DNA of 64,000 nt from Paraburkholderia atlantica (GCF_009362785.1 NZ_WHNQ01000027.1:40894-104893); one strand, 5' to 3'. Counted from the stretch's first letter, positions 38,131 to 46,940 are shown. A program made the numbers and translations. The notes: a model not told the origin generated them from the sequence alone.

Positions 38131-38844
38131 ATGAGCGACCCGACTCCCCTGCCGCAACGCGAAGACAACGACGACACGCTCGGCTTTTGCCTCGCCGTAC
38201 TTTTCGACCTCGACGGCACGCTTGCCGACACGGCGCCCGACCTCGCGGCCGCCGTCAACAAGATGCGCCACGACCGGGGACTCGAAATGGTGCCGCTCGA
38301 AAAGCTGCGGCCGCTGGCCTCGGCCGGAGCGCGGGGACTGATCTGTGGCGCGTTCGGTATCGGGCCCGATCATCACGAATTCGCATCGATGCGCGAGGAG
38401 TTTCTCGCGAACTACGAAGCGGATCTATGCATCGAGACGACGCTCTTTCCGGGCATCGCGGAAGTGCTCGACGAACTCGACGCGCGCGGCGTGCGCTGGG
38501 GCATCGTCACGAACAAGGTCGCGCGGCTCACCGAGCCGCTCGTCGCGCAACTCGGGCTCGAGGAGCGCGCCGGCTGCGTGGTGAGCGGCGACACGACTCG
38601 GCATTCGAAGCCGCACCCCGCGCCGCTGCTGCACGCCGCGCGTGAGCTGAACATCGCGCCGGAGCGCGTCGTCTATATCGGCGACGACCTGCGCGACGTG
38701 CAGGCCGGTTTTGCCGCGGGCATGAAGACCGTCGCCGCGGCGTACGGCTATTGCGGCAACGACATTCCGCCGACACGGTGGCACGCGCAACACGTCGTGG
38801 AGTCGACGGCGGAGTTGCAGACGCTGCTGCGCGACATTGGCTGA
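38131..38844 (+). CDS. gph: Phosphoglycolate phosphatase, HAD family
   Basis: A 237-residue HAD phosphatase. Motif I is LFDLDGTLADTAPDL (nucleophile Asp near 27), motif II the Thr of GIVTNK, motif III the Lys of SKPHPAPLL, and motif IV IGDDLRDVQAGFAAGMKT. It removes phosphate from 2-phosphoglycolate arising from DNA repair or side reactions. Position after ubiG supports Gph; activity on N-acetylmuramate phosphate (MupP-like) is an alternative for ubiG-linked HAD proteins. Confidence 0.85.
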   Translation: MSDPTPLPQREDNDDTLGFCLAVLFDLDGTLADTAPDLAAAVNKMRHDRGLEMVPLEKLRPLASAGARGLICGAFGIGPDHHEFASMREEFLANYEADLCIETTLFPGIAEVLDELDARGVRWGIVTNKVARLTEPLVAQLGLEERAGCVVSGDTTRHSKPHPAPLLHAARELNIAPERVVYIGDDLRDVQAGFAAGMKTVAAAYGYCGNDIPPTRWHAQHVVESTAELQTLLRDIG

Positions 38845-38931
38845 CAAAGTCAGACCACCCAACACGCACAACGCGTGCCGTCGATCTATTGTAAAATCTC
38901 CTTTGGCTCATATATGTGAGCAACGAACCGC

Positions 38932-39301
38932 GGGGGCGACCTGGTTTCGACAGGGGTTGCGAAGCGGCTAGGGCATGTCGAGGACCCGTCACCTCGTTAA
39001 TCAATGGGAAAAACGTAACTGCAAACGACGATACGTTCGCACTGGCAGCCTAAGGGCCGCCGTCCTCTGCCTAGTTCACTGACGGGCTAGTGTCGCAAGA
39101 CCGGTAGCAATACCGACAGAGGTCATATACGTCAGTTAAGCCTTGGCGGCGTCACGACGTCCGGGTCGAAAATCTAGTGAATCGCCGTAGTGCAGCGTGT
39201 TCGTCCGCGTCGCTGCGGTTAAATCAAAAGACAGAACTAAACATGTAGAACTGGTCGTAGAGGACTTCTGGACGCGGGTTCGATTCCCGCCGCCTCCACC
39301 A
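38932..39301 (+). ncRNA. ssrA: Transfer-messenger RNA (tmRNA)
   Basis: A 370-base tmRNA that rescues stalled ribosomes. The 5' end GGGGGCG pairs with CGCCTCC before the terminal ACCA (encoded CCA), forming the tRNA-like acceptor stem, and GGTTCGATTCCC is the T arm. The tag reading frame, gca-aac-gac-gat-acg-ttc-gca-ctg-gca-gcc-taa at about 39018-39050, encodes ANDDTFALAA, the known beta-proteobacterial form. TAAAAT at 38892-38897 is a likely -10. The 3' end is intact and no integrase gene follows, so no island is inserted at this common integration site. Confidence 0.97.
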
Positions 39302-39333
39302 AACACCTGGCACGTTCGCAATGAACGGCTCCG

Positions 39334-39366
39334 AAAACCCCGGTAGCTTGACGCTGCCGGGGTTTT
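39334..39366 (+). terminator. Rho-independent terminator after ssrA
   Basis: AAAACCCCGG and CCGGGGTTTT, with inner pairing through TAGC/GCTG, make a hairpin ending in TTTTCTATTTT, 33 bases after the tmRNA end. Confidence 0.85.
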
Positions 39367-39518
39367 CTATTTTCCGGTTCAGTCTGCGGCGCTTCTCGGG
39401 CAAGTCAGACGCCCTCCCACGACAACACGACCCGGTAAATCCGCGGCCGCTTCCTATACCCGTAGCTCGAAGCGCGTCGTCGCTCGTCAACCGCGTCGCT
39501 ACAACAGGAGCCCGCGTC

Positions 39519-39839
39519 ATGCGCAAGACCATCGCCGACGCGCCAAAACTGTCCGAAGGCCGCTTCGTCACCGCCGACGGCATGACGCTCTACACGTTCG
39601 ACAACGACACCACCCCTGGCGTCAGCGCCTGCACCGGCGGCTGCATGTGCAACTGGCCGGCGGCCACGGCGGAGCCGACCGACAAGCCGTCGGGCGACTG
39701 GACGCTGATCCCGAGCCCGGACGGCAAGCAACAATGGGCGTACAAGGGGCATCCGCTGTATCACTACGCGGCCGACAAGCAGGCAGGCGATGCAAAGGGG
39801 GACGGCTTCAAGGAAATCTGGCACATCGCCAGGCCATAA
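39519..39839 (+). CDS. COG4315-type small protein with Yx(FWY)xxD motifs
   Basis: A 106-residue protein of the COG4315 family, usually annotated as lipoprotein with a Yx(FWY)xxD motif. Two copies of the motif are present: YTFDND (about 25-30) and YHYAAD (about 84-89), plus a CTGGCMCNWPA cluster with three Cys. Here no signal peptide or lipobox is seen if translation starts at the ATG 39519 after a CAGGAG site; the longer open frame from 39321 overlaps the tmRNA terminator and is unlikely. So it may be cytoplasmic, unlike most relatives. Function unknown. Confidence 0.75.
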   Translation: MRKTIADAPKLSEGRFVTADGMTLYTFDNDTTPGVSACTGGCMCNWPAATAEPTDKPSGDWTLIPSPDGKQQWAYKGHPLYHYAADKQAGDAKGDGFKEIWHIARP

Positions 39840-39890
39840 CTATCGTCCCCGGCCGGCAACTGCGCCACCATCGCACCCGCCACAAAGCAC

Positions 39891-39914
39891 AACGCCGGCC
39901 CACGGGCCGGCGTT
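39891..39914. terminator. Hairpin between convergent small genes
   Basis: AACGCCGGCC-CACG-GGCCGGCGTT, a ten-base perfect stem, placed between the COG4315 gene and the convergent small exported protein. T-runs are short, so termination strength is uncertain. Confidence 0.6.
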
Positions 39915-39954
39915 GCGTCAAACCTCGAAGCTCGAGCGATGCCCGAGCCAATCC

Positions 39955-40221
39955 TTAGTCGTCTTTCGGGCACTGCAGATTGCAGCCGTTCGGATCGCCC
40001 ATGTCACCGCGCTTGCGCGCTGCCGAACGTTTGCCGTGCTGATATTTGTCCGACGGCGCGGACGCGGCGAACGGCATCTGCGGATGCTCGTTGAGGCGGA
40101 ATTCATCGTTCAGGATGCCGCCCGGCACGCCAGGCGAGTTTTGCGCGTAAGCGACGGAGACGGTGGCACAGAGCACACCAGCCGCGACAGCGGTGGCACA
40201 TGCGTGGAAAAGAGCTTTCAT
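39955..40221 (-). CDS. Small exported hypothetical protein
   Basis: An 88-residue protein with a clear signal peptide (about residues 1-26, cut after SVAYA) and a polar, basic remainder containing MPFAASAP, RSAARKRGDMGDPNG and a C-terminal CNLQCPKDD with two Cys. The mature part is about 62 residues and has no domain I recognise. Codon use fits its neighbours. It may be a small periplasmic protein. Confidence 0.65.
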   Translation of the reverse strand: MKALFHACATAVAAGVLCATVSVAYAQNSPGVPGGILNDEFRLNEHPQMPFAASAPSDKYQHGKRSAARKRGDMGDPNGCNLQCPKDD

Positions 40222-40351
40222 GTTGGTTCAGCGCGGCTTGCCGCGCGGTTAGAGCGGATACGAAGCCAAGAGAGTAGCCGAAACCGGCGCGCCGCGCAGC
40301 GGCCCAAGCCGAGCGCGGTCGCGCTTCTGATTACAGGCTCTTACGCCACCG

Positions 40352-41431
40352 TTACGCGAGCGCGCCGCCGAGCCCCTCATCCAGATCGACGAGCCTGCCG
40401 CAGTCGCACGGATCGTAGCCGGCTAACTGCTCGACGCGATGGTGAAACGCGCTACCGCGCAACAGATTGATCACCGTCGCGAGCGGCGCGCGTGACAGGT
40501 GCGCGCGGTCGCACGCGAAGTAATAGTCCTCGTCGACGATCGGAATGAAGTCGAGCCCGAAATGATGCGCGGCCGGCTGCACGCCGAAGCCTAGGTCCGC
40601 CATGCCGCTCGCGACGAACGCTGCGATCGCGGAGTGTGTCAGCTCGGTCGACGCATAGCCGTTGACGCGGTCCGGGTCCACCCCGATCTGCCGCAGCGCG
40701 AGATCGAGCAGCATCCGCGTACCCGAGCCCGGCTGACGGTTGACGAAACGGATGTCGTGGCGCGCCAGATCGCCGAGCCCGCCGATTCCCTTGGGATTGC
40801 CCTTGCCGATGAAGAGTCCTTGCTTACGCCGGGTCAGATGCACGAGCACGTGGCGTTGCGGATCGAGCCAGCGCCGGTAGGTATCGGCGCACACCGCGCG
40901 AAACTCGCCGAGCGGCAGGTGAAAACCGGCCAGATCGCACTCGCCGCGCGCGAGCGCGCTGACCGCGTCGGCGCCGTCGCGGTACTTGATCTCGACCGGC
41001 AGATCGTTGGCGACCAGCGCCGTCACCAGCGCGGCCACCGCATAACCGTGCGACGCGTGGATGCGCACGTTATCGGCGGGGGGCGCGAGCCAGCGGTTCA
41101 GATCGCTGGCCACTTCGCTCGCAAGCGCCTGCAGATTGCCGTCGAGCCGCTCGCCGCAGAGCCGCTGTCCACGCAGCACCGCGTGTCCGAGGTCGGACAG
41201 GACAGAGCCTCGCCCACGCTCTTTCGCGATCAGCGGACCGCCAAGCCGCTCCTCGATGCTGCGCAACAAACCCCACGCGTGCCGGTAGGACAAACCCTTA
41301 AGCGCGGCGGCCTGCGCAATGCTGCCGGATTCATCGACAAGCGCGAGCAGCGGCACCACGTCAGACAGGCTGGCCTCGCGGCCGTCCGCACCCTTCACGA
41401 CCAGCTCGACCTGACATTCGATCCTGACCAT
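40352..41431 (-). CDS. ModE-like HTH regulator with periplasmic-binding-like domain, probable fds regulator
   Basis: A 359-residue regulator. The N-terminal part (about 22-90) is a ModE/LysR-type winged helix (LLALVDESGSIAQAAALKGLSYRHAWGLLRSIEERLGG); the rest (about 120-340) is a substrate-binding-protein-like domain (PBP superfamily) with FVNRQPGSGTRMLLDLAL and GMADLGFGVQPAA, as found in molybdate-related regulators. It is divergent from fdsGBA-D, which needs molybdopterin, so it probably senses molybdate or formate status and controls that operon. It takes the place of fdsR of Cupriavidus; whether it is its ortholog I cannot tell. Two Cys near the C-terminus (CDCGRL) are notable. Confidence 0.82.
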   Translation of the reverse strand: MVRIECQVELVVKGADGREASLSDVVPLLALVDESGSIAQAAALKGLSYRHAWGLLRSIEERLGGPLIAKERGRGSVLSDLGHAVLRGQRLCGERLDGNLQALASEVASDLNRWLAPPADNVRIHASHGYAVAALVTALVANDLPVEIKYRDGADAVSALARGECDLAGFHLPLGEFRAVCADTYRRWLDPQRHVLVHLTRRKQGLFIGKGNPKGIGGLGDLARHDIRFVNRQPGSGTRMLLDLALRQIGVDPDRVNGYASTELTHSAIAAFVASGMADLGFGVQPAAHHFGLDFIPIVDEDYYFACDRAHLSRAPLATVINLLRGSAFHHRVEQLAGYDPCDCGRLVDLDEGLGGALA

Positions 41432-41500
41432 ATATGTTTGACTGTTTCCTATTGCACGCGCCGGCTGGCCCGCCTATCTTTCGGCTATACCATATCGAAT

Positions 41501-41550
41501 AAGCGAAGCATACGTGCACGTATTATGAATAACAAGTGCATATATCGCTT
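41501..41550. promoter_or_regulatory. Nested palindromes in the regulator-fdsG gap
   Basis: ATACGTGCACGTAT (41510-41523) is a perfect 14-base palindrome. It lies inside a wider inverted repeat AAGCGA (41501-41506) / TCGCTT (41545-41550). The 134-base gap also repeats CATAT-type words three times. It is the only space for the promoters of both units, so these are candidate operator sites. Confidence 0.5.
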
Positions 41551-41565
41551 GGAGGAGCCCCCAAC

Positions 41566-42051
41566 TTGGACGATTCTCTCGCCACGGCGCCGGATCAGCT
41601 CGTGCAACGACACGCGCAACCGGGCCGCACACTCATGACGATCCTGCACGCGATCCAGGACGAAATCGGCTTTGTGCCACCCGCCGCAGTCGGACCGCTC
41701 GCTCGCGTGCTGAACTTGTCGCGCGCAGAGGTGCACGGCGTCATCACCTACTACCATCACTTCCGCACCACGCCGGCCGCGCCCGTCACGGTACAGCTGT
41801 GCCGCGCCGAAGCATGCCGCAGCATGGGCACCGAGGCGCTCGCCCAGCACATCGAGGCGCACACGGGTTGCCGCTTCGACGCTGGTCACCATGACGGCGC
41901 AACGGTAGAGCTCGAATCGGTGTACTGCCTCGGCCAATGTGCGCTGTCGCCGGCGATGATGCTCAACGGCACGCTGCACGCACGCGTTACGCCACAGAAA
42001 TTTGACGCGCTGCTCGCCGCAGCCAGCAAACGCGTGGAGGTGCCGGCATGA
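41566..42051 (+). CDS. fdsG: NAD-dependent formate dehydrogenase gamma subunit
   Basis: A 161-residue thioredoxin-like [2Fe-2S] protein related to NuoE. The cluster ligands are in CRAEACRSMG and CLGQCALSPAMM. With FdsB it passes electrons from formate oxidation to NAD. The start is taken as TTG at 41566, eight bases after GGAGGAG; the GTG at 41536 lies upstream of that site. Its stop overlaps the fdsB start (ATGA), so translation is coupled. Confidence 0.92.
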   Translation: MDDSLATAPDQLVQRHAQPGRTLMTILHAIQDEIGFVPPAAVGPLARVLNLSRAEVHGVITYYHHFRTTPAAPVTVQLCRAEACRSMGTEALAQHIEAHTGCRFDAGHHDGATVELESVYCLGQCALSPAMMLNGTLHARVTPQKFDALLAAASKRVEVPA

Positions 42052-43622
42052 CGCGCATCTATGTTCCGCGAGATTCGTCGGCGCTCGCGCTCGGCGCCGA
42101 CGCGCTGGCCGAAGCCATCAGCAGCGAAGCCGCGCGCCGCGGCATGGCGATCGAATTGATCCGCAACGGTTCGCGCGGGTTGCTGTGGCTCGAACCGCTG
42201 CTCGAAGTCGCGACGCCCGAAGGCCGCATCGGCTATGCGAATGTGGACGTCGAAGACGTCGCCGCGTTGTTCGACGCGGGCTTCGTCGACGGCGGCCAGC
42301 ATGCGCGACGCGTCGGCGTGGTCGACGAAATTCCGTATCTGAAGAAGCAGCAGCGCCTGACCTTCGCGCGGATCGGCATCACCGACCCGCTGTCCATCGA
42401 CGACTACGTCGCGCACAGCGGCCTCGAAGGCCTGCGCAACGCGCTGCAAACCGACGGCGATGCCGCCTGCGAAGCGCTGATCCAATCCGGCCTGCGCGGC
42501 CGCGGCGGCGCCGCCTTCCCGGCCGGCATCAAGTGGCGCACGGTGCGCGGCGCGAAGGCCGCGCAGAAGTACGTCGTCTGCAATGCCGACGAAGGCGACT
42601 CGGGCACCTTCTCCGATCGTCTGGTGATGGAAAGCGATCCGTACGTGCTGATCGAAGGCATGATCATCGCGGGCATCGTGACCGGCGCGACCGTCGGCTA
42701 CATCTACGTGCGCAGCGAATACCCGCACTCGATCGCGACGCTCGAAGCGGCCATCGCCCGTGCGCGCTCAGCCGGCTGGCTCGGCGACAGCGTGCTCGCG
42801 AGCGGGCAGCGCTTCGAGCTGTTCGTCGCGAAAGGCGCGGGCTCGTATGTGTGCGGCGAAGAAACCGCGATGCTGGAATCGCTCGAAGGCAAGCGCGGCA
42901 TCGTCCGCGCGAAGCCGCCGGTGCCCGCCCTCGTCGGTCTCTACGGCCAGCCCACCGTGATCAACAACGTGATCACGCTCGCCACGGTGCCGATCATCTT
43001 CGCGCGCGGCGCGGCGTTCTATAAGGACTTCGGCATGGGCCGCTCGCGCGGCACACTGCCGTTCCAGCTGGCCGGCAACATCAAGCGAGGCGGCCTCGTC
43101 GAACTCGCGTTCGGCGTGACATTGCGCCAACTGCTCGACGACTTCGGCGGCGGCACCGCGAGTGGCCGGCCGGCGCGCGCGGTACAGGTCGGCGGTCCGC
43201 TCGGCACGTATTTGCCGGAAAGCCAGTGGGACATCCCGATGGACTACGAGGCGTATGCGGCAGTCGGCGCGGTGATCGGCCACGGCGGTCTTGTCGTGCA
43301 TGACGACACGTCGAACCTTGCCGAGCTCGCGCAATATGCGATGCACTTCTGCGCGCTCGAATCGTGCGGCAAATGCACCCCGTGCCGGATCGGCTCGACG
43401 CGCGGCGTCGAGGTGATCGCGCGGATTCGTAACGGCGATACGTCGACGCGTCAGGTGCAATTGCTGCGCGATCTGTGCGACACGATGGTGTCCGGCTCGC
43501 TGTGCGCGATGGGCGGCATGACGCCGTTCCCGGTGCTTTCCGCGCTCGATCATTTCCCTGAGGACTTCGGTCTCGCCGCCGATCCCACTGCCGACCACGC
43601 CACCAAAGCGGCCGCGGCCTGA
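42048..43622 (+). CDS. fdsB: NAD-dependent formate dehydrogenase beta subunit
   Basis: A 524-residue NuoF-like diaphorase with FMN, NAD and a [4Fe-4S] cluster. An N-terminal thioredoxin-like part (1-110) precedes the NuoF core: GLRGRGGAAFPAGIKW (NAD/FMN loop), NADEGDSGTFSDR, VCGEETAMLESLEG, and the cluster motif ESCGKCTPCRIGSTRG (about 437-452) with a later Cys. It reduces NAD with electrons delivered from FdsA through FdsG and FdsB clusters. Confidence 0.96.
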   Translation: MTRIYVPRDSSALALGADALAEAISSEAARRGMAIELIRNGSRGLLWLEPLLEVATPEGRIGYANVDVEDVAALFDAGFVDGGQHARRVGVVDEIPYLKKQQRLTFARIGITDPLSIDDYVAHSGLEGLRNALQTDGDAACEALIQSGLRGRGGAAFPAGIKWRTVRGAKAAQKYVVCNADEGDSGTFSDRLVMESDPYVLIEGMIIAGIVTGATVGYIYVRSEYPHSIATLEAAIARARSAGWLGDSVLASGQRFELFVAKGAGSYVCGEETAMLESLEGKRGIVRAKPPVPALVGLYGQPTVINNVITLATVPIIFARGAAFYKDFGMGRSRGTLPFQLAGNIKRGGLVELAFGVTLRQLLDDFGGGTASGRPARAVQVGGPLGTYLPESQWDIPMDYEAYAAVGAVIGHGGLVVHDDTSNLAELAQYAMHFCALESCGKCTPCRIGSTRGVEVIARIRNGDTSTRQVQLLRDLCDTMVSGSLCAMGGMTPFPVLSALDHFPEDFGLAADPTADHATKAAAA

Positions 43623-43637
43623 CTCCAGGAGTTCACT

Positions 43638-46600
43638 ATGTCCGACCAGTTCAACTCTCCCGCCGGCGCCCCGAAGGAAGTCCCCTTGGGGGGCGCCCCG
43701 AAGGAAGTCCCCTTGGGGGGCGGCTGCGGCTCAGGCAACTGCGCGTGCAAGTCGCAAGCCATGGCACGCGCCGCCAACCCATTCGCTGACGACACCGACT
43801 ACGGCACCCCCGCGCGTCACTCGGACGTCGACGTGACGCTCGAAATCGACGGCCAGGCGGTGACCGTGCCGGCCGGCACGTCGGTGATGCGCGCGGCGGC
43901 CGAAGCCGGCGTCAACGTGCCGAAGCTGTGCGCGACCGATTCGCTCGAACCGTTCGGCTCATGCCGCCTGTGTCTCGTCGAAATCGAAGGACGGCGCGGC
44001 TATCCGGCCTCGTGCACGACGCCGGTCGAAGCCGGCATGAAGGTGCGCACACAGACCGACCGTCTGCAGACGCTGCGTCGCAACGTGATGGAGCTGTACA
44101 TCTCCGACCATCCGCTCGACTGCCTGACCTGCCCCGCCAACGGCGATTGCGAACTGCAGGACATGGCGGGCGTGACCGGCCTGCGCGAAGTGCGCTACGG
44201 CTTCGACGGCGAAAACCATCTGAAGGACAAGAAGGACGAATCGAATCCCTACTTCACGTACGACCCGTCGAAGTGCATCGTCTGCAATCGCTGCGTGCGC
44301 GCGTGCGAGGAAACCCAGGGCACGTTCGCGCTGACGATCACCGGACGCGGCTTCGAATCGCGCGTCGCGGCGAGCGAGAACCAGCCGTTCATGGAATCGG
44401 AGTGCGTGTCGTGCGGCGCGTGCGTGGCCGCATGCCCGACCGCGACCTTGCAGGAAAAGACCGTCGTGATGCTCGGCCAGCCCGAGCACTCGGTCGTCAC
44501 CACTTGCGCGTATTGCGGCGTCGGCTGCTCGTTCAAGGCCGAGATGAAGGGCAACCAGGTCGTGCGGATGGTGCCGCACAAGAACGGCCACGCCAACGAA
44601 GGCCATGCGTGCGTGAAGGGCCGCTTCGCATGGGGCTACGCGACGCACAAGGACCGCATCACGAAGCCGATGATCCGCGCGAAGATCACCGATCCGTGGC
44701 GCGAAGTCAGCTGGGATGAAGCGATCTCGTACGCGGCGTCGGAATTCCGGCGCATCCAGGCGAAGCATGGGCGCGATTCGATCGGCGGCATCACGTCGTC
44801 GCGCTGCACGAACGAAGAAACCTACCTCGTGCAGAAGCTGGTGCGCGCCGCATTCGGCAACAACAACGTCGACACCTGCGCGCGCGTCTGCCATTCGCCG
44901 ACCGGCTATGGCCTGAAGACGACGATCGGCGAATCGGCCGGCACCCAGACGTTCGCGTCGGTCGATAAGGCCGACGTCATCATGGTGATCGGCGCGAATC
45001 CGACCGACGGCCACCCGGTGTTCGGCTCGCGGCTAAAGCGCCGCGTGCGCGAGGGTGCGAAGCTGATCGTGGTCGATCCGCGCCGCATCGATATCGTCGA
45101 TACGCCGCACGTGAAGGCGTCGCATCATCTGCAATTGCGGCCCGGCACCAACGTCGCGATCGTCAATGCGCTCGCGCATGTGATCGTCACCGAAGGCCTG
45201 CTCGACGAAGCGTTCATCGCCGAACGCTGCGAAGCGCGCGCGTTCGAGCAGTGGCGCGATTTCGTCGCGCTGCCGGAGAACTCGCCGGAAGCGACCGAAG
45301 CGGCAACCGGCGTACCCGCGCAACAGGTACGCGAAGCCGCGCGCATCTACGCGACCGGCGGCAACGCCGCGATCTACTACGGACTCGGCGTCACCGAACA
45401 CGCGCAAGGCTCGACGATGGTGATCGGCATCGCGAACCTCGCGATGGCGACCGGCAACATCGGCCGCGAAGGTGTCGGCGTGAATCCGCTGCGCGGCCAG
45501 AACAACGTGCAGGGCTCCTGCGACATGGGCTCGTTCCCGCACGAGCTGCCGGGCTATCGGCACATCGGCGATCCGCTCGTGCGCACGCAGTTCGAAAACG
45601 CCTGGAACGTCACGCTGCAACCGGAACCGGGCCTGCGCATTCCGAACATGTTCGACGCCGCGCTGCACGGCACCTTCAAGGGCCTGTACTGCCAGGGCGA
45701 GGACATCGTGCAGTCGGACCCGAACACGCATCACGTGGCGGCGGCGCTGTCGTCGATGGAATGCATCGTCGTGCAGGACATCTTCCTGAACGAGACCGCC
45801 AAGTACGCCCACGTGCTGCTGCCCGGCTCGTCGTTCCTCGAAAAGGACGGCACGTTCACCAATGCCGAGCGCCGCATCTCGCGCGTGCGCAAGGTGATGC
45901 CGCCGCTCGGCGGCTACGCGGACTGGGAAGTCACGCAGTTGCTGTCGCGCGCGCTCGGCTACGAGATGGACTACACGCATCCGTCCGAGATCATGGACGA
46001 AATCGCACGGCTCACGCCGACCTTCCACGGCGTGTCGTTCCAGAAGATCGACGAAATGGGCAGCATCCAGTGGCCATGCAACGAAGACGCGCCCGACGGC
46101 ACGCCGACGATGCACGTCGGTACCTTCGTGCGCGGCAAGGGCAGGTTCGTGATCACGAAGTTCATCGCCTCGCCGGAGAAGGTCACGCGCAAGTATCCGC
46201 TGCTGCTGACGACCGGCCGCATCCTGACGCAGTACAACGTCGGCGCGCAGACGCGCCGCACCGACAACTCGCTGTGGCATGACGAAGACCGGCTCGAACT
46301 GCATCCACACGACGCGGAGGAACGCGGTATCAAGACCGGCGACTGGGTGGGCATCGAATCGCGCGCAGGACAGACCGTGTTGCGCGCGAAGGTGACGGAG
46401 CGGATGCAGCCGGGTGTCGTCTATACGACGTTCCACTTCCCCGAATCGGGCGCGAACGTGATCACGACCGACAGCTCCGACTGGGCCACCAACTGCCCCG
46501 AATACAAGGTGACCGCCGTGCAGGTGATGCCGGTCGAGCAGCCGTCGCAATGGCAGAAGGACTATTCGCGCTTCAGTAGCGAACAGCTCGAACTGCTGAA

Positions 46601-46649
46601 GCGGCGCGAACAGGCCGATTCGGCTGCGGCCGTTACCGCAGGCAAGTGA
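43638..46649 (+). CDS. fdsA: NAD-dependent formate dehydrogenase alpha (molybdenum) subunit
   Basis: A 1003-residue catalytic subunit oxidising formate to CO2 at a bis-MGD molybdenum centre. The N-terminal NuoG-like part has a [2Fe-2S] set (CATDSLEPFGSCRLC), an HPLDCLTCPANGDC cluster and two [4Fe-4S] sets (CIVCNRCVRAC, CVSCGACVAAC). The formate dehydrogenase core follows with its own cluster (CAYCGVGC, about 290) and the molybdenum ligand Cys in ARVCHSPTGYG (about 418), cysteine rather than selenocysteine. Residues 10-27 are a tandem repeat GAPKEVPLG x2 not expected in this family. An FdhD-type chaperone gene (fdsC) is absent from its usual place downstream. Confidence 0.96.
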   Translation: MSDQFNSPAGAPKEVPLGGAPKEVPLGGGCGSGNCACKSQAMARAANPFADDTDYGTPARHSDVDVTLEIDGQAVTVPAGTSVMRAAAEAGVNVPKLCATDSLEPFGSCRLCLVEIEGRRGYPASCTTPVEAGMKVRTQTDRLQTLRRNVMELYISDHPLDCLTCPANGDCELQDMAGVTGLREVRYGFDGENHLKDKKDESNPYFTYDPSKCIVCNRCVRACEETQGTFALTITGRGFESRVAASENQPFMESECVSCGACVAACPTATLQEKTVVMLGQPEHSVVTTCAYCGVGCSFKAEMKGNQVVRMVPHKNGHANEGHACVKGRFAWGYATHKDRITKPMIRAKITDPWREVSWDEAISYAASEFRRIQAKHGRDSIGGITSSRCTNEETYLVQKLVRAAFGNNNVDTCARVCHSPTGYGLKTTIGESAGTQTFASVDKADVIMVIGANPTDGHPVFGSRLKRRVREGAKLIVVDPRRIDIVDTPHVKASHHLQLRPGTNVAIVNALAHVIVTEGLLDEAFIAERCEARAFEQWRDFVALPENSPEATEAATGVPAQQVREAARIYATGGNAAIYYGLGVTEHAQGSTMVIGIANLAMATGNIGREGVGVNPLRGQNNVQGSCDMGSFPHELPGYRHIGDPLVRTQFENAWNVTLQPEPGLRIPNMFDAALHGTFKGLYCQGEDIVQSDPNTHHVAAALSSMECIVVQDIFLNETAKYAHVLLPGSSFLEKDGTFTNAERRISRVRKVMPPLGGYADWEVTQLLSRALGYEMDYTHPSEIMDEIARLTPTFHGVSFQKIDEMGSIQWPCNEDAPDGTPTMHVGTFVRGKGRFVITKFIASPEKVTRKYPLLLTTGRILTQYNVGAQTRRTDNSLWHDEDRLELHPHDAEERGIKTGDWVGIESRAGQTVLRAKVTERMQPGVVYTTFHFPESGANVITTDSSDWATNCPEYKVTAVQVMPVEQPSQWQKDYSRFSSEQLELLKRREQADSAAAVTAGK
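43665..43718 (+). repeat. Perfect 27-base tandem repeat inside fdsA
   Basis: Two identical 27-base copies (43665-43691 and 43692-43718), each reading as GAPKEVPLG in the fdsA frame. The unit contains GGCGCC and CCCCTTGGGG palindromes, giving it the look of a REP-type intergenic element that has entered the reading frame without breaking it. Confidence 0.9.
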
Positions 46650-46657
46650 GGCGAGCC

Positions 46658-46912
46658 ATGGACAATCGGAATCTGATCGACATGGCGAACCGGATCGGCG
46701 ACTTCTTCGAGTCGATGCCCGACCACGAGGAAGCGCTGACCGGCGTCGCCGAACACATCCGCCGCTTCTGGGAGCCGCGCATGCGGCGCGCGCTGCTCGC
46801 AACGCTCGACGAAGCACCGGACACCTATGACATCGCGCTAACGAACTTCACGCGCGAGGCGATCGTCCGGTATCGCGAGAAGTTGACGCCGGCCCAGGCG
46901 TCGGCGGCTTAG
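46658..46912 (+). CDS. fdsD: Formate dehydrogenase delta subunit
   Basis: An 84-residue FdsD protein, needed for assembly or activity of soluble formate dehydrogenase in Cupriavidus. It begins MDNRNLIDMANRIGDFFESMP and has the family core GVAEHIRRFWEPRMRRALL. It starts eight bases after the fdsA stop; ATG 46658 is preferred to an upstream GTG-type start at 46646. The order is fdsG-B-A-D without fdsC. Confidence 0.92.
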   Translation: MDNRNLIDMANRIGDFFESMPDHEEALTGVAEHIRRFWEPRMRRALLATLDEAPDTYDIALTNFTREAIVRYREKLTPAQASAA

Positions 46913-46940
46913 GCCTAGGCGAATTTCCTCAATCACCGAG

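Noticed and set aside
39136..39321. Open frame antisense to the tmRNA 3' half, reading GGGGNRTRVQKSSTTSS
   Set aside because: This is a well-known false protein caused by the conserved tmRNA sequence read on the opposite strand.
38932..39518. Possible genomic island at the ssrA 3' end
   Set aside because: No integrase gene, no repeated ssrA end and ordinary small genes follow; the site is empty.
41460..41490. Sigma54-type promoter before fdsG
   Set aside because: A TGGC occurs, but the required GC at the -12 position with 10-base spacing is not present.
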